Source: Actinomycetes bacterium
Lineage (GTDB): Bacteria; Actinomycetota; Thermoleophilia; Solirubrobacterales; JACPNS01
DNA length: 64,000 bases
NCBI GenBank assembly: GCA_023404495.1
Contig: JAEYBE010000003.1
Span: 1-64,000 of the forward strand
Direction: 5' to 3'
Of the stretch, positions 18,901 through 27,187 are shown piece after piece; the stretch's first letter is position 1, and each line of letters opens with the position of its first letter. A program made the translations under genes and the position numbers. A model generated the notes under the pieces. The model did not search any database. It saw only the letters and a program-made list of their open reading frames with translations, and was not told the origin of the DNA.

Positions 18901-19404
18901 CAGAAGGTGACGCTCTCGCCCGCCCGCACCCTCCCTGCCGGTAGGCGTTTCGACTTGCGCGTCGCGGCCGTCTCGTTGACCGGCGGTAAGTCGTCAGCCA
19001 ACGCTCTGCTTGAGCGCACCCGCAGCGGGCGCTACGAGCTGCGCACCTCTGCCGGGGCGGCGCCGGGCGTGATCGTGCAGAGCGCGCTCGACTGCGCCAG
19101 GGAAGCCGGCGCGCGGCGCAATGCGCTGAAAGTCAGCCCCGCGCGCGGGATCCGCGCGGCATCCGGGCGGGTGAAGCTGACTCTTCGTTCGAGCACCTGG
19201 GCGATCGCTTCGGCCGAACTCTCCCAGCACTCCAAGACCGTTGCTCGCACGACCGTGCTGCTCCGCGGCAGGCGGTCTCAGAGCCTCGCACTCACGGCCG
19301 GCTCCGGCGCCAAACTCGCAAGCGGCCGTGCAAGCCTGAAAATCACAACAATTTCTGTGGACGGCGTAAAACAGATTTTCAGGCGCCAAATATCCCTCAA
19401 ATAA
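15949..19404 (+). CDS. Giant secreted Ig-repeat protein 2 (short paralogue)
   Basis: About 1151 residues from the ATG at 15949. Starts at 15898 and 15934 are also possible, and none has a well-spaced ribosome site. Signal peptide: MLFAWLVIGALALLIA...AHA. The N-terminal domain parallels protein 1 (ETQFEIGRLVLIIQ-like segment, PWDG, GFRGG, AIFGGGGGAGDENN). Only five Ig modules follow (about residues 480-910): two Cys-free and three with a Cys pair. The C-terminal ~230 residues differ entirely from those of proteins 1 and 3: Arg/Ser-rich, beta-type, with two Cys (CEGFG, LDCAREAG). This looks like a shortened paralogue with a swapped C-terminus. It begins about 93 bp after gene 1. Confidence 0.85.
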   Translation: MTPAKASKAPMLFAWLVIGALALLIATSRAHAALDTYALGDAHEGAVTVTEGSPLNHVAPLALSAGAGDTTLSTGPVRAGASGSDSTTGSPAQTQFEIGRLVLIIQSAGITPPPSSGDQTPIDLSASSSGSWELARIAAISGDPGSGLSLELDEPLESDYASAGAQVVAIPEFSTVNVEVGGEWLANPWDGSSGGITAFLAAGAVVVDGSIGADAAGFRGGLLHNGDASGCTQLDGETGGGKGEGLVAGVYPGSSTTNASRGNLANGAGGGNCSNAGGGGGSNAGAGGGGGYSFDDSRDVGGMGGAKLVYSAIDRAIFGGGGGAGDENNENGGGGGAGGGFVFVRGESLSGSGSISADGGAGSASAPEAASDGAGGGGAGGVVSARFAGSAGCGVITANGGAGGNELSEGGVHGPGGGGGGGIVLLQASAGSCTTSADNGVAGVAINGVDGFRGSTPTASGDPQSAGSSEPPPAGGFAAPAVTLDSPTEGAVTNDATPTVSGTSQPFARIRIVVDSSSKYDVTAGADGGWSWQPASDLDDGAHTVRVRAIVSGIAGPAEQRSFTIDTIAPEAPSVSGPGSPTNSTEADVAFSAGAGTDYLMCALDLESPAACPSSPAELDSLTDAEHTFTVTAFDSAGNSTSTTVTWTVDTIAPGEPVIESPADQSVLQDSTPQISGTAEDGATVRVYVDGNLDGQANAIGGNWTRSVATSLSDAEHTFTATATDAAGNVSDLSAAIETRIDAADPVALIQGKPGAVVNSASATFNFTADEAATFTCSLDGSPFGNCSPPVLLPGLADGTHTFRVIALDVSGHASMIAAHTWKIDTTPPAIIVTQDSPPPGVSPIFTFASNESGTTYKCRINGSGGFLTCSSPFNAPALPIGSHTLELRATDSVGNTAAKTVPFTVRSTAVDPPVNPNPPATTCEGFGNTPGIPPQVALTAVARGSGRRIAFTVNSDIRAIVRLSLKRNAKTQVTAVAALRVGRQKVTLSPARTLPAGRRFDLRVAAVSLTGGKSSANALLERTRSGRYELRTSAGAAPGVIVQSALDCAREAGARRNALKVSPARGIRAASGRVKLTLRSSTWAIASAELSQHSKTVARTTVLLRGRRSQSLALTAGSGAKLASGRASLKITTISVDGVKQIFRRQISLK

Positions 19405-19607
19405 GGGCTTGGGGCCGCGGCCCTAGAACATTCGTCCAAATCCCGACCGGTTTCGCACCGGGGGTAGAGACTTCAGTTTCTCCGACGTATTACCGATTGG
19501 TAGACGGACTCGCGGATATCGATGTTCGCGATTGGCCGGCAGACATCCGCAGCACATAAGTGCGGATCGGCCTGAAACGAATTCACAGCAACCCCATAAG
19601 GACGAGG
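19405..19607 (+). other. Intergenic leader before giant gene 3
   Basis: These 203 bases hold GGGCCGCGGCCC just after gene 2 (a likely hairpin), then ATCCGCA (19545-19551) paired with TGCGGAT (19561-19567) around a 9-nt loop, and AAGGACGAGG just before the ATG. I compared it by eye with the c-di-GMP-I riboswitch core (GGGACGCAAAGCC-like) and found no match. I see no gene in it. The GTG at 19560 is in frame with gene 3 but would only add residues before the signal peptide. Confidence 0.4.
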
Positions 19608-22600
19608 ATGAGTACCCCAAGCTGGACCCGCAGCTATTCCTGCGCGATTTTTCGCACTACCGCACGCGCAGCGCTTCTGTCAGTTTTGACCGCCATGTTG
19701 GTTCTCGTGCTCGCTCAGGCGGCGAGCGCAGAGCCGGACTCATTCCTGCGCGGTGACGGCCACGACGGCGCAGTCACATTCGGCGCGGCGGGCACCAACT
19801 ACCCCAACACGGTTGCAGAGGTCTCTGGCGCGCTGCCTGCGGGCGCGACTTCGGTGACGTTCGCCAACAAGGTTGCCGGGTCGGGAACCGGCGCGGTTGA
19901 CTTCGCCAGCAACCGTCTGGTGATGATCTACCAGAGCAATGGCGCGGTCGGCACCCCAGTCAGCGGCAACCAGACGGCGCTTGCGCTTTCGAGTTCGACC
20001 GCAGGACACTGGGAGTTCGCCAAGGTCGCTTCTGTCTCGGGCAGCACACTCACGCTCACAAATCCGCTGATCTACTCCTACGCGTCGGGTACCGCGCAGG
20101 TGATTGCGGTTCCGGAGTGGTCTTCGCTCACGGTCAGCAACGCTGGCGCCAACGTCCTCGCGCGGCCATGGGACGGTGCCAAGGGCGGGGTGCTCGCGGT
20201 GCTCGTCTCAGGCACCGTCAACTTCACTGCCGCCGGAACCTTCGGCGCCAGCTCAAACGGCTTCCGCGGCGGCCAGACCCGCGTCGACAACGTGCCCGAG
20301 ACCAAGGGCTGCCTGGGTACGGTGCTCGACGGCGCGGCAGCGGGCGACCCGCTCAGCTCCAAGGGCGAAGGCTTTCACGCCGCTGGCTACAACAGCGGAA
20401 CCCCAACCTCCGGCGCGCAGATCGGCCGCGGCAACTACCAGAACGGCGGCGGCGGTGCAAACTGCTTCAACGCGTCCGGCGCCGGCGGCGGAAACCGCGG
20501 CCAGGGCGGCAAGGGCGGCGAGTCGCTCAACGACACCGATGGCGACCGCGACGTCGGAGGCTACGGCGGATCCGCTCTGACGTACGCCCAGCACGCGATC
20601 ATGCCCTTCGGCGGCGGCGGTGGCGCGGGCGAGCGCGACGACGCCAACACCTCTAGCGGCGGTAACGGCGGCGGTGTGGTGCTGCTGCGCGCCAACCAGC
20701 TCTCCGGTTCCGGAAACTTCACCGCCAACGGTTCGGCCGGTGTGGGCGGCAACAACGTCTCCGAGCCGTTCGATGGCGCGGGCGGCGGCGGCGCCGGCGG
20801 ATCGGTCGTGATGCGTTTCAGCTCTACCGCTAACTGCGGAAACGCGACCGCCAACGGCGGCGCGGGAGGAAACAACAACCGCACCGGAAGCTTCTTCGCC
20901 GGCTACCAGTACTGGAGCCCAGGCGGCGGCGGTGCCGGTGGATCGGTCTACTTCCAGGGATCGAGCATCACCTGCACGCGCGCAGCCAACGGCGGCGCGG
21001 CCGGAACGGCGAACAACAACTCGACTTACCTCGCGACCGCCGGTGGCGCGGGCGCGGCGACCAGCAACGCCAACGCAATGAGCGCGGTGACGCTCACGCT
21101 GGCAGCCCCGGTCAACGGCTCGACGTCGAACAACAACACGCCGACCGTCTCTGGAACCGCGACCGCGAACTCGCAGGTCACGATCCTCGTGGACGGAACA
21201 GTCTCCGGCACTGCGACCACCAACGGCGCCGGCAACTGGAGCTACACGCTCCCGTCGGCGCTTGCCGACGGCTCTCACACCGTGAGCGCGTATGCGACCG
21301 GTACGGACGCCGCAAATCTCGGCCTGCAGAGTGCAGTTTCCAGCTCAACCATCACAGTCGACACCGCCGCGCCGAGCGCACCATCGATCACGACGCCCGC
21401 GGCGGCGACGACGTACAGCTCGAGCACGTCAGTCACGATCGCTGGAACCGCCGAAGCCAACTCGACGGTGCGCATCTACGACGGCGTCACCCTGATCGCG
21501 ACTGTCACAGCCAACGGCAGCGGCAACTGGACGTACGGCGCCACGCTGGCGGTCGGCTCGCACACGATCACGGCCACCGCGACCGACGCTGCCGGCAACA
21601 CAAGCTCGGCATCGGGCACCAAGACGGTGATCGTCGACACCACGGCGCCCACCGTAACGCTCGTCAGCCCGGCCAACGGCACTTCCTACAACACCACGAC
21701 CCCTGCGCTCAGCTTCACTGTCTCCGACACCAACCCTGGCGCAACCAGTCAGTGCAGAATCGACAGCGGCGCGTGGACCAACTGCACCTCTGGGTCGAAC
21801 CTCGCCGCACTCGGACAGGGTTCGCACACGATCCAGGTGCGCAACATCGACCTCGCCGGAAACACCGGAACCAGCGCAACCCACACATTCACGGTGGACA
21901 CTGTCGCGCCGGCAGCGCCGGTCATCACCGCTCCCGCCGGATCGCCGCACTACTCGGCTTCGACTTCGGTGACGATTTCTGGAACGGCTGAGCCCAACAG
22001 CACCGTCACGCTCTACGACGGCGCGAATCCCCTCACGACAGTCACGGCCAACGGCAGCGGCAACTGGACCTACAACGCCACGCTCGCCGAGGGCACCCAC
22101 CCGATCACCGCCTGGGCAACCGACCAGGCCGGCAACACCAGCGTCGCATCGGCGACGAAGCCGATCATCGTGGACCTCACGGCACCTGCAGCACCGACGA
22201 TCACAACGCCGGTCGCATCGCCGTACTACACGAACGACACAACGCCCACGGTCGGCGGCACCGCCGAGGCAAACAGCACCGTGCGCGTGTACGACGGCGT
22301 GACGCTCGTCGGCACCACCACCGCCGACGCCGGCGGTAACTGGTCGCTCGACACGAGCGCGCTCTCCGCCGCGTCGCACACGATCACCGCCACCGCGACG
22401 GACGCCGCGGGCAACGTCAGCCCGGCGTCCGGGTCGAAGACGATCGTCGTCGACACCAGCGCGCCGAACGCGCCCGCGATCACCACCCCGGCAACTTCGC
22501 CGTACTACACGAGCGACACAACGCCGACGGTCGGCGGAACCGCCGAGGCGAACAGCACCGTCAACGTCTATGACGGCGTGACGCTCGTCGGCACGACGAC

Positions 22601-25600
22601 TGCGGACGGCAGCGGCAACTGGTCGCTTAGCACCAGCGTGCTGAGCGAGGCATCGCACACGATCACCGCGACCGCGACCGACGCGGCCGGCAACGTAAGC
22701 CCGGCGTCCACGTCGAAGACGATCGTCGTCGACACAACGGCTCCGGCCGCCCCGCAGATCACGACGCCGTCTGACAACCCGCACTACTCCTCCACGACCG
22801 CAGTGACGATCGGTGGAACCGCGGAACCAAACGCCACGGTAGTGATCTACGACGGAGGCAACCCGCTCGCGACCGTCACCGCAGACGGCAGCGGCAACTG
22901 GACCTACCCGGCGACGCTCTCCGTGGGCTCCCACGCGATCACCGCCTGGGCGACCGACGCGGCTGGAAACACCAGCCCGGCGTCGACGACGCGCGACATC
23001 ACGGTCGACCTGACCGCGCCCGCCGTCAGCGTCAGCGCGCCGGTCAACGGGTCTTCGATCTCCGAGACGACGCCGAACATCGTCTTCTCGATCACGGAGA
23101 CCTACCCCGCCGGCTCGGCCGAGTGCCGAGTTGACACCGGCAGCTGGGTCACCTGCGCCAGCGGCTTCCCGCTCGCCGTTCTCAGCGAAGGCGAGCACAC
23201 GTTCAGCGTGCGCCTGACCGACCTCGCCGGCAATGTCGGGAGTTCGAGCACCACATTCACCGTCGACACCACCGCTCCGGCCGCCCCGACGATCACGAGC
23301 GGTCCGTCCGGCCCGGTCGCATCGACGACCGCCGCATTCGGATTCACCGGTGAGCCCGGTGGCCAGTTCCAGTGCTACATCGACACGCCAGTTGATTGGC
23401 AGCCGTGCAACAGCGGGGTGAGCTACAGCTCGCTCGATCAGGGCAGCCACACGTTCCACGTGCGCCAGGTCGACGCCGCCGGCAACGTCGGACCGGAGTC
23501 GACGCGGAGCTTCCTTGTCGACACAGTCGGCCCACCGGCGCCCACGGTCCTCGGACCCAGCGGCACGGTCGGTTCGACCGCCGCATCGATCAGCTTCTCG
23601 GACACTGAGAGTCCGGTGACCTACACGTGCAGCCTCGACGGCGCACCAGCCGCGCCCTGCACCAGCCCGCAGACGCTGACAGGGCTCAGCGACGCCCCTC
23701 ACAGCTTCACTGTGATCGCTTACGACGCGCTTGGTAACCCGAGCTCGCCGACGACGATCAACTGGACCGTTGATTCGTCGTTGTTCACCGCCGAGATCAC
23801 CAGCGGGCCGGTTGGCACCGTGGCGACAGCGAACAATTCGTTCGAGTTCACCGCCTCAATGACCAGCGGAACCACGTACTTCTGCAAGGTCGACGGCGGC
23901 AGCTTCGCGGCATGCAACTCCCCGTTTGCCACCGGATCGCTGGCGGACGGCCTGCACACCTTCGAGCTCTATGCCGTCAACGGCAGCCAGACCAGTCCGA
24001 CGGTGTCGGGCTCCTGGACAGTCGACACGAGCGGCCCGAGCCTCGACATTACCGGCCCGACCGAGGACGCGACCGTCGCTCCGAACGGGACAATCACGTT
24101 CACGACGAGCGACGTCGGCGGCACGCCGCAGACGACCTGCTCGATCGACGGTGCCGCACCGACCGTCTGTGGCTCCCCGCTGCCCTACAGCGGCCTCTCA
24201 GACGGCCCGCACTACGTGACGATCACATCGACCGACCCGGTCGGCAACCCGACGACGGTCGTGCGCAACTTCGTGGTTGACGCAACGCCGCCTCAGACGA
24301 CGATCGACAGCCACCCGGCGGCCGCCACCACAAGCACGAGCGCGGCCTTCACGTTCTCCTCCAGTGAGAGCCCGAGCACCTACGAGTGCCAGCTCGACAC
24401 CGGCTCGATTGTCAGCTGCGGCTCGCCGCAGAACTTCAGCGGCCTTGGCGAAGGTCAGCACGTGTTCTACGTGCGTGCGATCGACCAGTACGGCAACGTC
24501 GATCAGACCCCAGCCAGCTTCACCTGGAACATCGACCTGACCGCTCCGGTGGCCCCTTCGATCAACACCCCGGTTGCAGATCTGACCACCAACCAGACGC
24601 AGCAGGCCGTTGGCGGACTCGCCGAGCCGAATTCGACCGTGAAGGTGTACGACGGCGTGACGCTGATCGGCACCGCCACGGCAGACGGCAGCGGCAACTG
24701 GTCGCTCTCCCCTGCGCCGACGTTCACCCCGGGCACTCACGCACTGACGGCCACTTCGACCGACGCAGCGGGCAACACCGGCCCCGCATCGGCGGTACGG
24801 ACGATCACGATCGACACCACCAACCCGGTCGTCTCGATCACGTCCCCGACTCCGAATCAGCTGCTCGCCTACAACAACCCGTCGATCGCCTTCACCGTCA
24901 CTGACGCCCACCCGGGTCAGACACAGTGCAGCATCGATGGCGGTTCGTTCGTTTCCTGCACCTCGGCCTGGGCGACCGGGCCGCTGGGACAGGGCCAGCA
25001 CACGGTGAGCGTCTTGGCGACCGACGCTGCGGGCAACCAGGCCGCAGACACGATCGTCTTCCGCGTCGACACGGTGTCGCCGAACGCACCGGCGATCACC
25101 TCGCCGGCCGACAACTCGACGACCAACGATCAGACCCCGACGATCTCCGGCACCGCCGAGCCGGGCTCGGCCGTGACTGTCTACGAGGGTCTCACGCCGG
25201 TCTGCAGCACGACTGCCGATGAGAACGGCGCCTGGAGCTGCACCCCGTCGAGCAACCTAGCCCCGGGTGCCCACACCTTCACGGCCAAGGCGGTCGACGA
25301 GGCGGGCAACGAGAGCAATGCCTCGGGCGAAGTCGATGTCACGATCGACGTCAACTCCCCGGACGTCCAGATCCTCTCGCCGGCACCCAACGCAGTGCTC
25401 AACACAGCGACTCCGCAGGTGTCCTTCACCGCAACCGACGACTCCGCGCTGACCCTCGCCTGCCGCGTCGACGGTGGATCGTGGACCTCGTGCAGCTCGC
25501 CGTGGACCACGCCCACACTGGAAGACGGCTTCCACACGGTCGACGTCCGTGCAACCGACGCCGGCGGCAACGTCAACACCGCTTCGGTGACCTTCGAAAC

Positions 25601-26984
25601 AGACACCGGCGCACCGACGTCGTCGATCACCGGCACGCCGGACACGCTCGACAACGACCCGACGCCGACATTCACCTTCGAAGCCGACGACCCGAACGCG
25701 ACGTTCGAGTGCCGCATCGACACCGGCACTTGGGTCTCATGCACATCTGGGTGGACCGCGCCGTCACAGCTCGACGGCCCGCACACCTTCGAGGTGCGCG
25801 CTACCGACCAGCACGGCAACACTGAGAATCCGCCCAAGTCCTACAGCTGGGAACTCGACGGCACGGCACCGCTCGCGCCGCAGGTGACCTCGCCGGACGA
25901 CGGCTCGACCATCACCGACTCGACGCCGCTGATCACCGGAACCGCTGAGCCGGACTCGACGGTCACGATTCGCATCGACGGCAACGTCGTCGGCACCGCA
26001 ACCGCAGACGGCAGCGGTAACTGGACGTTCACGCCGAGCCAGCTGGGCGACGGTCCGCACTCGGTCTCAGCCACTGCGGAGGACGCCGCTGGAAACACGA
26101 GCTCCTCCTCGAGCATCGTGAACTTCAACGTCGACACCACGCCGCCGAACGGCAATGTCACGCAGCTGGTCGGCGGTGGCGCCGGCAAGAGCCCGACGTT
26201 CAACATCTCATCCGACGACGGCTTGGCAACAATCAAGTGCTCGCTCGACGGAGCGACCGCTTCGCCGTGCAGCAGCCCATATACGCCGGCAGGCAACCTC
26301 ACGCCGGGCACGCACACTCTGATCGTCACCTTCACCGACACCTCAGGCAACTCGTCGCAGAAGACGATCACCTTCGTGATCGCCGGCGGCGGCGACCCGC
26401 TTCCAGCCGCTTGCTTTGCCAAGGGCATCACGATCACCGATCTCGTCCCCTCGGGCAAGAAGGTGACGATGCGTGGATTCGCACGCCTGAGCTACGTCGG
26501 CCAGACCGTGACATTGCGCTACAAGCCGAAGTCGAGCAAGGTGGCCGCCACTGCCATCGTCCAGCCGGACGGTTCGTTTGTCGCGGTCGCCAAGGCGCCG
26601 GCCAAGGGCCTGTGGCTCTCGCGCAAGTCGCTCTACCGCGCGACGGTCGGCGGTGAGAGCACCCAGTGGACCCAGCTCTCGCGCCGCGTGGCCACAGCCT
26701 CCGCCAGCTACTCGGGAGGCAAGCTGACGGTCAAGGGCGTGCTGACCAAGCCGCTCTTCCCGAAGGCCAAGGCAACGGTCACGGCCCGCACGGGATGCGA
26801 CCAGCCGTTCAAGTCGGTCGGCGCGACCAAGATCAAGAGCAACGGAACCTTCTCATTCACGGCCCCGTACGCGCAGGAGACCGGCGTGATCTTCGTCAAG
26901 GTCGCGGCAGTCGTCAGCAAGGGCGGCAAGAAGCCCAAGCCACTGCGCACCTACTCGTACGTGATCCCGGTCATCGCCAAGTAG
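19608..26984 (+). CDS. Giant secreted Ig-repeat protein 3
   Basis: 2458 residues from the ATG at 19608, which has AAGGA 5 nt upstream; the frame-compatible GTG at 19560 is less likely. Signal peptide about 1-40 (AALLSVLTAMLVLVLAQAASA). The N-terminal domain and Gly-rich segment (PFGGGGGAGERDD) match the other two. About 20 Ig modules occupy residues ~495-2263, and a C-terminal domain (AACFAKG to VIPVIAK) aligns along its whole length with that of protein 1. Module order 9-13 here mirrors modules 7-11 of protein 1, including an aberrant module ending in DSSL/DAGA rather than DTxAP. Modules 5 and 6 are nearly identical at DNA level. Extracellular location is strongly implied; ligand unknown. 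Confidence 0.9.
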   Translation: MSTPSWTRSYSCAIFRTTARAALLSVLTAMLVLVLAQAASAEPDSFLRGDGHDGAVTFGAAGTNYPNTVAEVSGALPAGATSVTFANKVAGSGTGAVDFASNRLVMIYQSNGAVGTPVSGNQTALALSSSTAGHWEFAKVASVSGSTLTLTNPLIYSYASGTAQVIAVPEWSSLTVSNAGANVLARPWDGAKGGVLAVLVSGTVNFTAAGTFGASSNGFRGGQTRVDNVPETKGCLGTVLDGAAAGDPLSSKGEGFHAAGYNSGTPTSGAQIGRGNYQNGGGGANCFNASGAGGGNRGQGGKGGESLNDTDGDRDVGGYGGSALTYAQHAIMPFGGGGGAGERDDANTSSGGNGGGVVLLRANQLSGSGNFTANGSAGVGGNNVSEPFDGAGGGGAGGSVVMRFSSTANCGNATANGGAGGNNNRTGSFFAGYQYWSPGGGGAGGSVYFQGSSITCTRAANGGAAGTANNNSTYLATAGGAGAATSNANAMSAVTLTLAAPVNGSTSNNNTPTVSGTATANSQVTILVDGTVSGTATTNGAGNWSYTLPSALADGSHTVSAYATGTDAANLGLQSAVSSSTITVDTAAPSAPSITTPAAATTYSSSTSVTIAGTAEANSTVRIYDGVTLIATVTANGSGNWTYGATLAVGSHTITATATDAAGNTSSASGTKTVIVDTTAPTVTLVSPANGTSYNTTTPALSFTVSDTNPGATSQCRIDSGAWTNCTSGSNLAALGQGSHTIQVRNIDLAGNTGTSATHTFTVDTVAPAAPVITAPAGSPHYSASTSVTISGTAEPNSTVTLYDGANPLTTVTANGSGNWTYNATLAEGTHPITAWATDQAGNTSVASATKPIIVDLTAPAAPTITTPVASPYYTNDTTPTVGGTAEANSTVRVYDGVTLVGTTTADAGGNWSLDTSALSAASHTITATATDAAGNVSPASGSKTIVVDTSAPNAPAITTPATSPYYTSDTTPTVGGTAEANSTVNVYDGVTLVGTTTADGSGNWSLSTSVLSEASHTITATATDAAGNVSPASTSKTIVVDTTAPAAPQITTPSDNPHYSSTTAVTIGGTAEPNATVVIYDGGNPLATVTADGSGNWTYPATLSVGSHAITAWATDAAGNTSPASTTRDITVDLTAPAVSVSAPVNGSSISETTPNIVFSITETYPAGSAECRVDTGSWVTCASGFPLAVLSEGEHTFSVRLTDLAGNVGSSSTTFTVDTTAPAAPTITSGPSGPVASTTAAFGFTGEPGGQFQCYIDTPVDWQPCNSGVSYSSLDQGSHTFHVRQVDAAGNVGPESTRSFLVDTVGPPAPTVLGPSGTVGSTAASISFSDTESPVTYTCSLDGAPAAPCTSPQTLTGLSDAPHSFTVIAYDALGNPSSPTTINWTVDSSLFTAEITSGPVGTVATANNSFEFTASMTSGTTYFCKVDGGSFAACNSPFATGSLADGLHTFELYAVNGSQTSPTVSGSWTVDTSGPSLDITGPTEDATVAPNGTITFTTSDVGGTPQTTCSIDGAAPTVCGSPLPYSGLSDGPHYVTITSTDPVGNPTTVVRNFVVDATPPQTTIDSHPAAATTSTSAAFTFSSSESPSTYECQLDTGSIVSCGSPQNFSGLGEGQHVFYVRAIDQYGNVDQTPASFTWNIDLTAPVAPSINTPVADLTTNQTQQAVGGLAEPNSTVKVYDGVTLIGTATADGSGNWSLSPAPTFTPGTHALTATSTDAAGNTGPASAVRTITIDTTNPVVSITSPTPNQLLAYNNPSIAFTVTDAHPGQTQCSIDGGSFVSCTSAWATGPLGQGQHTVSVLATDAAGNQAADTIVFRVDTVSPNAPAITSPADNSTTNDQTPTISGTAEPGSAVTVYEGLTPVCSTTADENGAWSCTPSSNLAPGAHTFTAKAVDEAGNESNASGEVDVTIDVNSPDVQILSPAPNAVLNTATPQVSFTATDDSALTLACRVDGGSWTSCSSPWTTPTLEDGFHTVDVRATDAGGNVNTASVTFETDTGAPTSSITGTPDTLDNDPTPTFTFEADDPNATFECRIDTGTWVSCTSGWTAPSQLDGPHTFEVRATDQHGNTENPPKSYSWELDGTAPLAPQVTSPDDGSTITDSTPLITGTAEPDSTVTIRIDGNVVGTATADGSGNWTFTPSQLGDGPHSVSATAEDAAGNTSSSSSIVNFNVDTTPPNGNVTQLVGGGAGKSPTFNISSDDGLATIKCSLDGATASPCSSPYTPAGNLTPGTHTLIVTFTDTSGNSSQKTITFVIAGGGDPLPAACFAKGITITDLVPSGKKVTMRGFARLSYVGQTVTLRYKPKSSKVAATAIVQPDGSFVAVAKAPAKGLWLSRKSLYRATVGGESTQWTQLSRRVATASASYSGGKLTVKGVLTKPLFPKAKATVTARTGCDQPFKSVGATKIKSNGTFSFTAPYAQETGVIFVKVAAVVSKGGKKPKPLRTYSYVIPVIAK
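22189..22746 (+). repeat. Two near-identical adjacent Ig-module repeats (~279 bp each)
   Basis: Within giant gene 3, modules 5 and 6 share long stretches of identical bases, for example tcgccgtactacacga and gacggcgtgacgctcgtc in both, and identical amino acids over most of their length. They differ in a few codons (NDTT/SDTT, RVYDG/NVYDG). Neighbouring modules 4 and 7 are more diverged. This indicates a recent tandem duplication or gene conversion. Confidence 0.8.
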
Positions 26985-27002
26985 GACCCACGATCGTCGG
27001 CA

Positions 27003-27036
27003 GCGCGGCCCGGCCCCACCGCGGGGCGGGCCGCGC
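27003..27036 (+). terminator. GC-rich hairpin after giant gene 3
   Basis: GCGCGGCCCGGCCCC (27003-27017) pairs with GGGGCGGGCCGCGC (27023-27036) with one bulged base and a 5-nt loop. It starts 19 bp past the stop of gene 3 and 19 bp before the tRNA. There is no U-run, so it is not a textbook intrinsic terminator, but it is the obvious transcript end. Confidence 0.5.
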
Positions 27037-27054
27037 GCCTACCATCTGACCCGC

Positions 27055-27128
27055 GGGGCGGTAGCTCAGTTGGTCAGAGCAAGGGACTCATAATCCCCGG
27101 GTCGCAGGTTCGAGTCCTGCCCGCCCCA
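27055..27128 (+). tRNA. tRNA with CAT anticodon (tRNA-Met or tRNA-Ile2)
   Basis: The cloverleaf is complete. The acceptor stem is GGGGCGG (27055-27061) with CCGCCCC (27121-27127) and discriminator A at 27128; the D-arm is GCTC...GAGC; the anticodon loop CTCATAA has CAT at 27089-27091; the T-arm is GCAGG-TTCGAGT-CCTGC. CCA is not encoded. CAT can be elongator Met or, with lysidine, Ile2; I cannot separate these from sequence alone. Its 3' half is the presumed attachment site of the prophage. Confidence 0.93.
27084..27128 (+). other. Presumed attL core in the tRNA 3' half
   Basis: The integrase gene lies 60 bp from the tRNA 3' end and is transcribed toward it, the usual layout for a tRNA-integrating phage. 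The shared att core normally lies in the anticodon/T-arm to 3' end region, so the boundaries here are approximate. I did not find a second copy of GCAGGTTCGAGTCCTGC in the window, so attR must lie beyond 64,000. Confidence 0.6.
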
Positions 27129-27152
27129 TTCGATAGACAAGCGGTTTTTGGC

Positions 27153-27183
27153 GATTTCCCCGATCCCGCTCACGGGGGGAATC
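27153..27183 (-). terminator. Hairpin just past the integrase stop
   Basis: GATTTCCCCG (27153-27162) and CGGGGGGAATC (27173-27183) form a stem with a G-U wobble/bulge and a 10-nt loop, 4 bp downstream of the integrase stop. No U-run follows in the leftward direction. Likely marks the end of the early leftward transcript before the tRNA. Confidence 0.4.
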
Positions 27184-27187
27184 ATAC

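Noticed and set aside
19405..19607. A c-di-GMP riboswitch before giant gene 3
   Set aside because: The hairpins there do not contain the conserved c-di-GMP-I core and the expected pairing is missing.
21429..23702. A 757-residue frame antisense to giant gene 3
   Set aside because: Arg/Gly/Val-rich repetitive shadow of the Ig modules, with no domain of its own.
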